In this document: positions 9,339 to 19,536 of the stretch, one piece after another | How the letters are laid out: each line of letters opens with the position of its first letter | How positions within the stretch are numbered: the first letter of the stretch is position 1 | Assembly: GCA_950022655.1 (NCBI GenBank) | Contig: OX465581.1 | Location: 26,693,300 to 26,757,299, forward strand | Length of the DNA stretch: 64,000 nucleotides | Reading direction: 5' to 3' | DNA from: Alentia gelatinosa | Lineage: Eukaryota > Annelida > Polychaeta > Phyllodocida > Polynoidae | Position numbers and translations under genes: made by a program | Notes under the pieces: generated by a model | Told to the model about the DNA's origin: nothing | The model's input: the letters and a program-made list of their open reading frames with translations, nothing else | The model's database searches: none

Positions 9339-11806
9339 GAATCTATAAGGCCACTTCACTGGGACAGAATAGCTGCAAGAAAGGGTAAAAGGAAAGTAAT
9401 GACTCGTTCAGCGAATGAGGTAGGAGAGGAGATATGCCCTGGGAATACTTTTAATAAATAATTACGTAAACCCGGATGATACACAAATTCTTCGGACAAG
9501 ACAAGATACAATCTCCTATTATAGACGCCAGAGGTCTGGGTATAAGTCTCCCCTTGAAATCTTGATAGGAACCATCTGGAATTTATTGATCAGCATTCAA
9601 AACATGGCAGCCCGAGACCAGACTAGATAATCTATTTAAGTTAGTTTCAAGGATGTTTGGAATATCTCTAATATCACAAGCTAGACAAAATACAGGACAG
9701 TTATGATACTCAGACATGAAAATATCGATATTTCATACCTATAAAACAACGACCGATTGAGATGAATGAGGGTGGCCAGGGGATAGATATTTATATACAA
9801 TAATGCAAAGTTTGATAACCTCTATTCTATTTCAGACATCAGAAAACGCGGTTTACAGATCTATAATCGGGTCTGTCATCCCTATAAACTGGTATAATAC
9901 ACTTGTATATAGAATGGGGAGATACATAGCATCGCTATTCAAGCGACCTACTCAGAATTGGGAACAGTCGATGAATGTGCGTACATCGACAATCGTAAGG
10001 TTGGGGAGACTCGGTCATTTCATCTAGTACTGCCTGACGCGTCGGGAAAAGTAATAAAATCGGGTCGGAGAAGTGCGTACATCGACAAATATTTCACCGA
10101 TCCTCACCCTCCCGACGGATCCGTCGGCCAAAGGCTTCCAACAGTGGAAGATCTTACGTTTGTAAGAAACGATTGATGTTAAAATTAAAAAAGGGTATAA
10201 TCGAGTAGATTCGGCGTATCGATGTCTAAGCATAAGCCTTTGTGCACCATGGTCGCCTATGCAAGCCTAGGTTATTGTAGTTTCATGACTACGATGGCTA
10301 GCAGATAAGTAGATTTTTGACGTCCCTCTCAGCAATAGTTCAACGTAAATCACATTGAGTATTGCTTTTTAAACCCCATTTTAGTTATCTTTTGGCATTT
10401 TTGCCGGAATGATGAGTCACAATATGCTCCGTTAAAGGTCACTGTAGAGCAAGAGCAGCTCGGCACGATTTGGTATTAAGTGAACGGTACCAGTTGTTAT
10501 TTATTGCCGGATCTGTTGCTTATAGATTCTGTTCGATAAATTGGTCATTTGTTGTAGTAGTATAATAGTATTGCACATCTCCCTGTCTATTGCAAGGAGA
10601 CATCAATATGGGCTGAGTAGACTAGATTCGGTCACTGAGTGCCCCTCTTCGACCCAATACAGCAGTTACTGTTATATACCCGCACTATATTCATGTATTG
10701 GGGATTGTAGGACACTGACAGTATGACAAATACATTTCGCAGTACAGTCCGTCATTCCATTAACATAGGAAGGAAGTCATACAGCAGATATTGCATCCTC
10801 GTTGATAAAAAAGCATATAACAGTGTTATCAAGGATTGTTATTTTTGCAAATCTTTAACACGCATATTGTCATAATTGATAGCAGCAGTTACTACTACTT
10901 GTTGGCGGCTGTAAGTGAAAAGTAAACGTGGATTTACCCATTGTAGACTGTTATATCTGGTCGCCATATCCGCGTGCAAGGTACCATGATGTAGTCGATA
11001 CCGCCATAGTCGGCGGGGTTCCATCGTATCAGAGGATCTACCCATAACTAAGAAAGAAAGAAGTTTACATGATAAATGCTATCACATAATTGCAGTATAT
11101 CTATCCCGTAGATCTATACAGTTACGCCAATTACTATAACAGAATGACTGGATTGATCTGAATACATAAGAGGAAGTTGAATTTGTACCATCATAGAACG
11201 GTCTTATGTTATAGTTATGCAAACATGTTTGTAGGCTAAAACTTTGGTTCCTATAGTTGATTTTCAGAATAAATATTTACCAAACTCATCCATGATATGG
11301 CTGTAATCGTTTCTGCAGTGTCGTCCTGAAATACAAGAGCTTCAGACATAACCTAACTGTTTATTGCGTTTTTCGTGAACAAGAGAACTATTGAAGATGG
11401 ACTTGAGACACACCATGTCATTTGTGAACGTCGCCAGATAATACATGGATCAATGTTTTAAGTGCAACCATGAATTGAAATAAGTAAGATAATGCTCTGA
11501 TTTAATAACATCGATCAATTTAATATGGTGTTCATAAACTTATGTTTCTAATGATCTTATCTTAGCTGAAGCTTAACAATTTCCGTTGTCTACAGCACCC
11601 CATGCCATTGGGACGTGGTTTCTGATTGGCTTTGGATCCCCTTGATAGCGGGCCAACTGAACTCACCATGTCAACAAGCTGATACAATCGGTAGGACAGT
11701 GTGATGTTGATAGGCTCCTGTGTTCTGTTAATAGGCCTCACTCCCGGATCATAACCAGCAAATACTTCATTTGCAATCTCCATTTCAATACCCGTCGCCA
11801 TGGAAA
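184..11806 (-). CDS. nicotinic acetylcholine receptor-like Cys-loop subunit, partial (ligand-binding domain exons)
   Basis: Four minus-strand exons join in frame: 11806-11667, 11325-11281, 11047-10938 and 385-184, each with AG acceptor and GT donor. Together they encode the extracellular ligand-binding domain of a pentameric Cys-loop receptor: the N-terminal YDPGVRP block, a 45-nt exon, the loop-A region (WNPADYGG then IWRPDI), and the 13-residue Cys-loop ([15 protein letters not shown]) followed by the loop-B tryptophan (SWLYD). Known family role: ligand-gated ion channel in the plasma membrane of nerve or muscle. The signal-peptide exon was not found upstream of 11806, and the transmembrane exons lie beyond the left edge, so alpha versus non-alpha type (vicinal Cys) and ion selectivity cannot be judged. 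Divergence from classical subunits (FPWD instead of FPFD, no PPA before the Cys-loop) suggests a lineage-expanded invertebrate subunit. A Ngaro-type element sits in the last intron seen here. Confidence 0.85.
1558..1586. repeat. poly(C)19 followed by (AC)n
   Basis: Nineteen consecutive C residues run directly into a short AC dinucleotide run. One of seven G/C homopolymers of 15 or more bases in the window. Confidence 0.9.
1840..2090 (+). repeat. interspersed repeat, copy 1 (second copy near 29.4 kb)
   Basis: The segment containing ATGTCTCATTCTC, GAGACGATAGTAGTAAAC, CCCCCATAGCTT and TGGCCACCGGAAA matches 29390-29650 in the same order and orientation, with moderate divergence. No coding capacity or terminal repeats were recognised, so the class is unknown. 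Confidence 0.7.
2633..2689. repeat. perfect 14-bp inverted repeat
   Basis: CCAGTCCCTGTATC at 2633-2646 is the exact reverse complement of 2676-2689, with a pyrimidine-rich 29-bp loop. No function can be assigned. Confidence 0.8.
4558..5646 (+). CDS. Ngaro-type ORF1 (Gag-like, zinc-finger)
   Basis: Intact 362-codon frame. It could start at 4558 or at the in-frame ATG at 4588, which opens the Pro-rich MPPPRTHAQ. The N-terminal third is polar with a short predicted coiled segment (about residues 50-90). The C-terminal part, about residues 284-330, carries a Cys/His cluster ([10 protein letters not shown], then [10 protein letters not shown] and HTLHAC) resembling the zinc-binding motif of DIRS/Ngaro Gag proteins. 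This protein is thought to package element RNA. The pol region begins directly downstream. It is the only undamaged ORF of the element. Confidence 0.75.
   Translation: MNLVKRRTASMPPPRTHAQASTSTETDHASESTVRESDHVDLASQAGSVPSARIAAVETGLANMKTNVSNMDKKLDALLQMQRQWSPERGSMPTVRSVAEVRTRDWAKEQAAHAMPPPRQLRDWYAGDAFIQRELDREAIRHDRMASKLHSDIRVSRLISKPYMFVDREGVYTLSQKLELRGSLGPLEYLSAFIGLLGDDRAVDPADREAMYRHLHQVSIDAQSRPWAEVRRWSNYIFDQVETGRLSWCDYRRIQEERVRLAMTTGTQISGPDVGKTRGRELPCRQYNYEKGCRHRNGHDDGPIRWLHVCSYCDSVGRQYGHTLHACNRKLGYTMGYDNGQAAPTPAPRRAPQTGHTPQAGF
5751..7060 (+). pseudogene. Ngaro-type reverse transcriptase and truncated RNase H, frameshifted
   Basis: The RT reading moves between frames. The upstream part ([13 protein letters not shown]…) is in the frame of 5751, then the frame of 5792 carries [18 protein letters not shown] and the CHVSPLM / VITDLTFP block. 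The frame of 6234 carries the palm with the catalytic motif AMYLDDLII, and the thumb ([14 protein letters not shown]) is in the frame of 6593. The RNase H start ([12 protein letters not shown], near 6903) is visible, but the domain breaks off into recombinase sequence, so a deletion is likely. At least four frame changes make it a pseudogene. The YLDD aspartates are kept. Confidence 0.85.
7064..7928 (+). pseudogene. Ngaro-type tyrosine recombinase, frameshifted and missing catalytic Arg I
   Basis: The N-terminal SAM-like part ([11 protein letters not shown]…[11 protein letters not shown]) is in the frame of 7064. The catalytic half is in the frame of 7275. The H-x-x-R motif (HSLRKAAAT), the GGWRS block and the nucleophile tyrosine (THRSYI) are present. 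The first catalytic arginine, expected in an LLRxSE context, is read as Gln (CAG at 7419-7421). In this family the recombinase integrates a circular cDNA without target-site duplication. The frameshift plus Arg-to-Gln change argue it is dead. Confidence 0.82.
7989..8262 (+). repeat. Ngaro repeat B1
   Basis: 274-bp AT-rich direct repeat starting GGCTATTATATACTC and ending GATAAGGGGTAATG. It differs from the copy at 8488-8761 by four substitutions and no indels. Confidence 0.93.
8263..8487 (+). repeat. Ngaro internal A2 segment
   Basis: Sequence between the two B repeats. It contains a GTCACGTGA inverted pair around 8354-8378 and the CACCACGTACACACATA core also seen at 4451, which identifies it as the internal A repeat. 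Confidence 0.65.
8488..8761 (+). repeat. Ngaro repeat B2 (right end of element)
   Basis: Second copy of the 274-bp B repeat. Sequence after 8761 no longer matches the B1-A2 junction, so 8761 is taken as the right terminus. Confidence 0.9.
8939..9238. repeat. tandem duplication of a hairpin plus (AT)n unit, period about 187 bp
   Basis: ATCCTCCAGGGTAGTGTCAGG recurs at 8939 and 9126, followed by the same ~100 bp and then an (AT)n run. Inside each unit GTGTCAGGTGTGTACC is nearly the reverse complement of the downstream GGGTACACTCCTGACAC, so each unit can fold into a stem. Confidence 0.85.
9049..9110. repeat. (AT)n microsatellite
   Basis: About 62 bp of uninterrupted AT dinucleotide between the two hairpin units. 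Confidence 0.95.
9238..9334. repeat. (AT)n microsatellite with ATGT interruptions
   Basis: AT dinucleotide array interrupted by ACATGT and ATGTAT. Reading frames through it (YIYIYI) are artefacts. Confidence 0.95.
9335..10937. other. intron sequence, no feature recognised
   Basis: Rest of the 10.5-kb intron between nAChR-like exons C and D. GTGCGTACATCGACAA occurs twice about 100 bp apart (9975 and 10073). No exon or element is recognised. Confidence 0.5.
10938..11047 (-). CDS. nAChR-like exon C (loop A)
   Basis: 110-nt exon starting TTA TGG GTA GAT after a pyrimidine-rich acceptor and ending at phase 2 before GTAAAT. It encodes the segment [18 protein letters not shown] through [11 protein letters not shown], the classical loop-A region with the conserved W-x-P-D. 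Its phase joins exon D exactly. Confidence 0.88.
11281..11325 (-). CDS. nAChR-like exon B (45-nt microexon)
   Basis: Exactly 45 nt between a TTGTATTTCAG acceptor and a GTAAAT donor, coding [15 protein letters not shown] at phase 0 on both sides. A 45-nt exon at this position is a known feature of many nicotinic receptor genes, which supports the assignment even though the peptide is divergent. Confidence 0.8.
11667..11806 (-). CDS. nAChR-like exon A (N-terminal ligand-binding domain)
   Basis: 140-nt exon from a TCTTCCTATGCAG acceptor to a GTGAGT donor. It encodes [15 protein letters not shown] and a strand ending YRLYQLVDM, matching the N-terminal helix/strand block of Cys-loop subunits. It begins at phase 1, so an upstream exon (signal peptide) is expected but not recognised. 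Confidence 0.85.
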
Positions 11807-12558
11807 CTGCATAGGAAGAAACAGTACACCTTCTGGAGGAGACATTGAGAGATGTTTTATTCACATTGCAAGCGACCCATTCATCTTCTTCTTTTGTTGT
11901 CAATCAAACACTAGACACTGAAATACGATCTAAATAGAAATGCATCCAATCAAATATGATAGATTTGCTGTTAGGGAGCATATTTGAATCTACAACCATA
12001 CACCTATCGGATTTCGAAAAGTGGATTGTTTGATTCTCCAATGGGCAATGTCTTTTTTAATAGACATAGACATAGACGTATTTAGATATCTCTACAGAAA
12101 CATACTTCTGGGCTGTAATATTGATATAAAAGGGCATTTGCAAGACGATCTATAAGAAAATTTACCTTTTTTCTGAAAATAGTCTTTATCAAAGTGGTGA
12201 TCGACTTGGATTTGTTCCTAGAAAGGGTACAACTATCTAAATACACATGTATACATATGCATGTATTGTAAACTCAAGTATAGTACAAGTATATAGGAAC
12301 ATGATATAAAGTGTAATGCTTACAGTGACATTTATGTTTACGTTGAAGCTAACTATGATATGTGTTGTATGTTGTCTGTTATGTGTTTGTGTCTTTGTTT
12401 TCTGTGCATAATCTTTGATGTATTAGACTTAAGTATGGACATATGGATGGAAGATCGTCATTGTAATTGATGAATTCTCTTATGTCAATAAACTTTACTT
12501 AAAAAAAGAAAAATGTCTATGTCAGATTAATGCGACCTCTGTATAGAGAATGCGTGAT
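11807..12558. other. no feature recognised
   Basis: AT-rich sequence upstream of exon A. The missing 5' exon of the Cys-loop gene could lie here or further right, but no signal peptide with splice sites was identified. Confidence 0.5.
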
Positions 12559-12874
12559 TGTTTGTTTGCTTGTTTGGGTGGTTTAACATCCAATTTGTTC
12601 AATTAGACTTACTTTAGATTTGACCAAATCTATGAGATGAATGTAGGTAGATATCCGACCCCTACACATTTACCGAGGTGAGAGTTCTTTTACTTTCCAC
12701 ACCACATAGACATGGTATGAGAAGGATTGGCCTTTGATATAGCACTAAATCTACCACTGCTGGGGGTGAAGGAGAAAAGTTGCTGCAGTTGGACTCAGAT
12801 CAACAAAGTCCAACAACCTTGGGATTACAAGTCCAGTGCTCTTTAAAACTGAGCTAACTCCTCACCCCGGTCAC
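12559..12874 (-). mobile_element. tRNA-derived SINE, near full length
   Basis: Read on the minus strand it starts with a tRNA-like head (GGAGTTAGCTCAG…AAGAGCACTGGACTT, A-box-like) followed by a B-box-like stretch. A body with CACCCCCAGCAGTGGTAGAT follows, then a tail with AACAAATTGGATGTTAAACC and (CAAA)-like ending. The same head, body and tail order occurs at 62262-62530; partial copies lie at 20005, 22928 and 39262. SINEs of this form are transcribed by RNA polymerase III and moved by a partner LINE. Confidence 0.85.
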
Positions 12875-13860
12875 ATTAGTTATGCTTGCATGCAAGAATA
12901 TCTGGTCTGCACCACGAGGAGGCGAGGCGACCCAGAGGGTGAACAGATTGGTAATTGCTGTCCTCCCCAGCAGTCCAAGAATGAGTAAGGATTGCATGTC
13001 TGGAGTAGGGATGATGTAGTGCATGTTGGATTATCAATATGGGGAATACCCTTAGTCAGGTAGGGGTTCTGAGAGGGTTTCGGCTAGGGTGAGTTATCAC
13101 AGGTTGGACGCTATTTTCTAAGATGGCAGGGTGACAATTTACCATGCTTACGACATAGAGGTATTGGTTATTGCATGAGGCTGACTCAGCTTTTGGTAGG
13201 CTCTGGGAGTGGCGGACAGGGATAAAAGGCTGCTGCTGAGAGCAGCCATCATCATTGGCTGGAGGTGGTCATCATCATCATCAGATGACAAGTGAGCTGC
13301 AGGACAGCCAGGGAGGCTCAGGAAGTATGGCAGTCAGCAGAAGGAGGCTAGAGGGCAGCAATGCAGAACAAAGTTCAGTCAGGGACAAATTCTAGTGAGC
13401 GTGGTTCAGGGGACAGGCAGCTCACCAGCATCAGGAACAGAGGGAATTAATCAGGGATTGGTTTTGGTGAATGTTGCGTGGAACAGCTGTTTCTCATCTA
13501 AGAATAATGGGATACTTCTAGTCAATAGAGGACTGGTCAGGTCTCCTGAAGGTGTGAGCGTCAGGGTGGGGAACTGGGCTAAGGTAATGACAGCGAAGGT
13601 AGAGACAGAGAGAAGTGACTAACGGTAAGAAACCATAGCACAGCGGTGGTACAGATAGGCTATGAGTTATGGCACATTGAACACTGGTCATGACAGACAG
13701 GATAATGAAGATCCTGGAGTGAATTCGTGTCCACGGGATACCTTAAAGAGTGTAACTGCTTTCCAGGAGGACGTTTAGTACTGTGAGAAATACTATACTG
13801 TGAACCTTTTGTGCTGTGACATTAAAGATTAGATCCTGAAGGGTTAATGCTAACATTATT
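12875..13860 (+). other. GC-richer block, possible degenerate LTR-like sequence
   Basis: Stretch of higher GC with a TATA-like GGATAAAAGGCTGCTGCTG at about 13220 and an ATTAAAGATTAG-type polyadenylation-like signal at about 13822, the layout of a solo LTR. No flanking target duplication or coding domain was seen. The 75-codon frame at 13395 has no recognised similarity. Confidence 0.25.
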
Positions 13861-16325
13861 ACTGGGATGCACAGTATAAATATTGACCCTCAACCAATAT
13901 TATCTCATTTTGTGAAGTGTTTCAAATCCTTCCGAAGACATTAATTCAGACTGCCATTTGGGAGAAATTGTGAATTGGAATCTATCCTATGTATTGAGAC
14001 TATGCAGTCCTAAAACTCTCTGTTGCTTATTTCGCCCCATGTATGTCAAGGAATATGTTATTGTGGAGCAGCAATCAATGTTTTCGGTTTCCATCTTCTT
14101 TTAATGGTACACAGTACTTGGTATGCCCAAACAACCCTTGTAACACGTCGACAGTGACCTATGCATTTCGATGAGGCACATACCTCCTCAGATATTTCAA
14201 ATGCAATACTTATATAGAACGTCCTGACCATGCTGTACAATTCACAGAACGAGATGGTAATTTAGGGTATGCACGGACCGAGGCATTTATGCATGGCATG
14301 GGTATATAGTAAATGTACATACACGTATACATTTATTTATATCGAACACTTGTATCAGTACATGTGTGGCAAGTATTATCGAAATCGAAAGCAGAATAAC
14401 CTTCATTCAATTTGCAATGTAGTCTTTTCACAATACTAACGATGCCCAAATCGGATAATACTGAATACAGTTAGCTTTCGATTACAATAGACTAAATTTA
14501 CCGAAGTAACAATAAAACTAGCAATATTCATATTGTGAGAAAAGCGGACGTCATAATAGGGCCTACTACACAATGGTCAAATGAAAATATTCATGTTGAA
14601 CATGTTCACACTGTAGGTATTTGGATTACTACCATTCAAGACAACGTTATAAATACAAATTGGCACTGACACTCTTCTATTTTTCCGACATTATACCGTT
14701 TCTTCTTTTCCGGGCATAGGGAATGAAATTTCGAACATTATATAGCACCGATATGTATTTAAGCTAGGCATACATACCATAGTGACACATATAATGCATA
14801 CCTTCCTATCTCTGGCGACAAATGGTAATAATCTTCAAGGGTGTAGATATATACTAAAGGTAATTATGTTTTAGAAGCAATGTGGAGTAATCACTCAAGA
14901 CTATACACTGAAGTAACTCACCAAATTTCAAACAATGTTGCAGGATGGCAATGCCTAGTAAATCCCTCCCGTGTAGGCGCTCCATGTTGGCGTTGTGCAT
15001 ATAGCGAAACCGTGCGTGGTTCTCTAAGCCCAGTGAGTAGCTCCGTATACGGCTGCGAGCAGCTCACAATATCCCGACTCAGCAGTTGGCGCCCGGTAGG
15101 CAACAACACCACACACTACCCGCGAGGGAGTTGCGCCGCCGGACCTATGGTAGCAGTGCAAGGTGGAGCCGGCGACGGTAGGGGAGAGAGCGCTGGGCGA
15201 GTTGGGGTGTGTAGCGTAAAAACACAACCAGGCGTCGTCTTATCAAAAGTGTAATGGCGCCTCCTCCAGGGTGTGGCGCCTGTAGTGATCCATGACGTCC
15301 CATGAGGAACCTGCCTGGTTACGATCGATAACTCCCCGTTTCCCGCGCGTAGTGAGTTGCTCCTCTGCTTGTCTCACCATGCACAACGTATACACGACTT
15401 ATCACGTTAATACGCCATATTCAAATAATGCCTCGTTCCCGCATAGATAGGACAGTAAAAGAAATAGATAAAAAGGAAGAACTGCGTGGGGTCAATCTTT
15501 AGCCCTAGGTGTCTTGATACCTCATGCATTGATCATCAGAAGCAACGCCTCACATTGGGGAAATAGGAACAGCTCGCATTTGATTGGTTCGGCCCTCATG
15601 TACTATAACAGTCCATATCCGAGCCTTGGTGTATAGATGGGCCTATAGACTGCGTGGGATCTCAACACACCAGACTAGTGCTTTGCTAACAACGAGCTGC
15701 TCTTCATTCTGGTATTGTGTTTGTCGAGGGAGACTGAACCGAGCAAGTGACGAATAAAGTCGCATCGATCGGCCCAGCGATGGACAAATGCAAAATATTA
15801 TAGTTACCCGTACTTTGCAATATCTGACTGCGTAGGATAGAAATCTAACTCCGGTCTGATGATGTTAGGCTAACAACAAGTCAGAGATAGAAAAAATACT
15901 ACACATTGATCCATCTGTTATGTTTCAGCCCGACTTTTTGACATTGCAATAATGCTTTCAAATGTACAACTATTTATACAGGAGAAATGATTGGCAGTCT
16001 CCATTGACGAAATGCGTCTATATTTGTTGAATTTTGGTTGTGAGGCATGGCTTTTATGTGATGGTGTAAAGGTAATTCTGTTGGCACAATTAATCCGCCA
16101 ATGATAGACGGACGAGGTACGTCTGATCCACTGTTACGTAATGTTCGTAATGGTTTCACGAGATAAACCCTGATTTCATCAATTTTCTTATCAATTATAT
16201 TATTATTTGAGGTCTGTATCGTTATAGAAGGGCGGGGAGTGGGCGGAATCGGATTGACCAATTCATCATTCTTTGCCAGTCATCATGACTTGATTGAAAT
16301 TGAGGTTGAAAGATAATTATATAGA
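13861..16325. other. no gene recognised; CpG-rich patch at about 14.96-15.26 kb
   Basis: Mostly AT-rich. Around 14960-15260 CpG density rises (GCGCCGCCGG, GCCGGCGACGG), which could mark a promoter, perhaps of the minus-strand Cys-loop gene, but no exon was identified. A half-palindrome repeat lies at 14228-14281. Confidence 0.4.
14228..14281 (+). repeat. half copy of the 28.2-kb palindromic element
   Basis: CCATGCTGTACAATTCACAG and the following ~30 bp match the left arm of the palindrome at 28231-28351. The right arm is absent. Confidence 0.75.
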
Positions 16326-16669
16326 ACTGCATCGAGAATCGTATAAATAGACAATACTCCACGAGTTTGGATGGGCTGCAATCGTCATCGAGGCGAAGCC
16401 AAGTGACGATTACGGGCCATTCAAACGAGTGGAGTTTTGTCTATTTTACAATTCGAGTGCGGTTCTGGATTTATCTCACACCTTTTTTGAGATTAAATAT
16501 CATCAAAATTTCACAATAGTTAGAATAAACTTAGCAAATCCATATGACGTCATCTGAAATTCACTACTCCACGGCCGTGGCGTAGTATTGTCACTTTACG
16601 GGGGTGATCGTTGAGTATTTTTTTCTAATGTTATTCCTATGGCTAAACTTATACCAGGGGTGAGATAAA
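16326..16669 (+). mobile_element. foldback/MITE-like element, truncated copy
   Basis: Shares with 27628-28219 the inner inverted block (TCGAGGCGAAGCC flanked by GAGTGGA/TGTCTATTTTAC) and the outer arm ending CCAGGGGTGAGATAAA. The left outer arm is missing. It carries an exact TGACGTCA at 16545-16552. Confidence 0.8.
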
Positions 16670-18030
16670 GAATACGTCGGATGTGTGAAATGATATTTAA
16701 TCGGAATATCTGTATGCTTGACTAGATACACTTTAAGAACCCAAGTAACACATAGTAGTGCTTAGGTGCAGTTTCCAATCAGGCTGGGGGCTACCCATGA
16801 AATATGTACGCAGGATTTCAGAAAAGTTGATCCCCCCCACTCCCCCATTCCCATCCCTATCTTGTATGCATCAGAAGGGACATACATACAATTTCCAAAT
16901 TATTTTACCGCACCCCCACCCCCACACTGTGTACGTACTATATGGATGGCCCCCTATCAATGTTCCCTTCCATGCGCCAACATGCATAGCCTACGCTACA
17001 CAGACACTGCCAGTGTGATACTTATATTCAGTGGCTCTCCCCAATGTCTGGGGGTGAATCCTCTCCATTTATTGTCTCGCTGACCATATCCATGGCTACC
17101 CTGCGTTAGTCTGAGTAATACAACATTGCATCCTCCTCAATAGACCCGCAATCCTGGAATAGATCTGGCCTTTGTTACTTTATAGTTGATCCAATTCTGT
17201 TGTGTCTTAAGCACAGTTCTTGTCTTAGCATTTAAGATGGTTTATTTCATTCATAAGGTTATTAAAAGTCCTATAGATACTGATGGTCATGTATAAATGT
17301 TTATTTTCCCCTACATATTGTCAAAAGAGAAATATTCTATCAGCTATTTCACATTCATGAGCTCATTCATATGGACTTATTTGTTAGAGGGGTTGGCTAT
17401 GGCGTAGCTGACATAACTTGATGACTATAATGAATGCGTACGGTTTGCTCCGACATGATTCATTTATCGTAATAAATACTAAAGGTATGCACCGACATTT
17501 ATGGTGCATTTATCATAATAGATATGCACCGACACAGTGAAGCTATATAATCTAATAAACATTGCACACATATGGTGATACACTAACAACATGTACACAA
17601 TTCGCACTCCATGACCTCACTCTCATGCCGCACCTTTATACCATGATATGAAACCAGTTATATCATTACACTGTATATATAACCAGAGAATGCAATGATA
17701 TAGACTCGCAAAAATATATTTGTCCTCCATGTGATGTACCCATGGCTATTGTGGTGATACTAAGCACTGCGGGCCACATCAAATGTATCGGTGCAACTCC
17801 CATATTATTCGTTAAATCATCAGTTCTCACTTCTTCACCATTGACTACATAAGAACTTAAAGTCGGTATTCGAGGTTTTTATCTCATACATAGACCACTC
17901 ACACCTCAAATATGTTCATGTAGGTTAAAAACAACAGGTCATTAACACTTCGTATCGGCCAATAGTCAGCAGTCATAGACTTCAGCTGTCCGTGTGAATC
18001 GGGGTCACAATGATGATAACCGCTGTCACT
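16670..18030. other. no feature recognised
   Basis: AT-rich intergenic sequence. The frames at 16758-17083 lie over a C-rich patch and look random. Confidence 0.5.
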
Positions 18031-18038
18031 GGTGGCTC

Positions 18039-18215
18039 CCGCTAGGGGGCACGACAGAGAGTTCACCCAGCATCCACTACATCCTAATGCGTCTCATCCA
18101 CTCAGTGGATACGCTTCCGGTCTCAGCGATTATCGGCGGCCATTTTGAGGGTGTATTTGTAACGCTGGACGAAGCGGCGCCCACAGAAAGCGTTCCCGCC
18201 ATCAGAGATAAAGAG
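18039..18215 (+). promoter_or_regulatory. candidate promoter/boundary: CTCF-like, YY1-like and E2F-like sites, possible first exon
   Basis: CCGCTAGGGGGCACG at 18039-18053 matches the CTCF core at most positions. GGCGGCCATTTTG at 18135-18147 is a YY1-type core-promoter motif, and TTCCCGCC at 18193-18200 is E2F-like. A GAG|GTAGGC donor-like sequence follows at 18214. No downstream plus-strand coding exon was found, so this may be a noncoding transcript start, a domain boundary, or chance. Motif matching by eye only. Confidence 0.35.
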
Positions 18216-18299
18216 GTAGGCGCACTGTCCCCGCGAACACAGTGGCCTGTGTCATCAACTCACCCGACTCCTGTGTGCACAGACAACACGTGTATGATT

Positions 18300-18928
18300 T
18301 AAGACACATATCTTAGACATAGTGTCTATGGGGAATTAGCTGGTTGTCCGACAATGCCATACCAAACTATAGTCAGGCATGGGTTTTGGAAATAACAAAA
18401 ATCCTGGAAAATATTCTGATGATTGGGGGGGAGGGCGCTATAAATTTTATTCAATCGAATTTCTCTCCTCAGTTGACAGCTAAAATATTCTTTTTATTTG
18501 TCACCTTATTTTCTCCTGGGATTTACATTGATCTAAACAAACAAGCATGGGTCTAGGAAAGTGAAAAAAAAAATCTGGAAAGTTTCTACATGGGTTTTGG
18601 GTCGCCCTAGGCCCTGATGGGATCTAGGGACTGTGAACTGGCATACATCTAGGGGCCTAGCAGGCAAAACTATAATAATAAGTGAATTCCTGGCTTAGGC
18701 TGAGAGCTAAATTTATATTATTTTAATCCCGAAATCTGTGGAAACCCTGCTAGTCGAAACGGTTTCGTTTTTTGCCCATCGCTGATGTCAGAAACCTCCC
18801 TGTGTGCCCAAGTGGCAAAGCGAGTGCTGCAACCATACCTATGTACATTTCGTCCAAACCAAAACCCATTTTGCCCTTTTTTCAACATAAAAAACACACA
18901 CCAACAAAACGAACTTATATTTAAATCA
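18300..18928. other. no feature recognised
   Basis: Intergenic sequence downstream of KLHL10. No coding or repeat signal was recognised. Confidence 0.5.
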
Positions 18929-18934
18929 TTTATT
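18929..18934 (-). terminator. candidate KLHL10 polyadenylation signal
   Basis: AATAAA on the minus strand (TTTATT on plus), about 350 bp past the KLHL10 stop codon. It is the first canonical hexamer seen downstream. Confidence 0.5.
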
Positions 18935-19285
18935 GCATAGGGTAGAAAATTTGACTTTGGGAGAAAAATACACCTGTCCAGCATATGTTCGCAATAAATA
19001 GTTCATGTAGACATATCTTTAAAGTACATATGTAGATATCCTGTAAACATATGTATATATAGATGTAAAAACTATCGTCGAAACCTAGCTGTGGATCTCG
19101 CAAATTTCGATCTATCCCACCATCCCTCTGAGAATAGCCATATCGTATATCATTTTGTACCAATTACTATGAGCGACGTCACACACACGCCTCTGTCATA
19201 TGGGCTGAATATATTTTCTTTGTATATATATATATATATATCTTCTTTTTTTTCCAGCGGAGACCCTCTACACGATTTCCTCATT

Positions 19286-19536
19286 TCATAAGACCATGTC
19301 GGATCGCGCGTCGACACCAGTTGACCCTTGGAGATCCTTTTCTGAGACAGCGTCGCCGCTAACGTCATTCTGAAGGATGCGTTTCTCATGGCCGTGGTAG
19401 GTGTAATCGGGAGCGTTGGCCAGGTCGGATATGACGCATGCCTTGAGTGCGCTACGGTTAATGCTCATGTCACTGACGTCATACCACTCGTTCACTTCAG
19501 GGTCGAAGCACTCCACGTGGGGGATCGTGTGGCTAC
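19286..19536 (-). CDS. KLHL10: KLHL10 exon 7 (last Kelch blade and C-terminus)
   Basis: Acceptor GTATTACAG. Codes the second half of Kelch repeat 6 (VECFDPEVNEWYDVSDMS) and a polar, poorly conserved tail to TGA at 19288-19286. An exact TGACGTCA lies in the coding sequence at 19474-19481. Confidence 0.92.

Noticed and set aside
8919..9461. Several overlapping frames of YIYIYI repeats on both strands
   Set aside because: They are translations of (AT)n microsatellites and the adjacent hairpin repeat.
10839..11045. 68-codon minus-strand frame starting [12 protein letters not shown]
   Set aside because: It is the wrong frame of nAChR-like exon C; the correct frame gives WNPADYGG and IWRPDI with good splice phases.
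14880..15254. 124-codon plus-strand frame in the CpG-rich patch
   Set aside because: High local GC keeps frames open on both strands, and no domain or splice support was seen. The patch is kept only as a possible promoter.
17994..18302. 102-codon plus-strand frame as a gene
   Set aside because: It covers the promoter-like motif cluster. No domain or codon pattern supports translation, and a donor-like site interrupts it.
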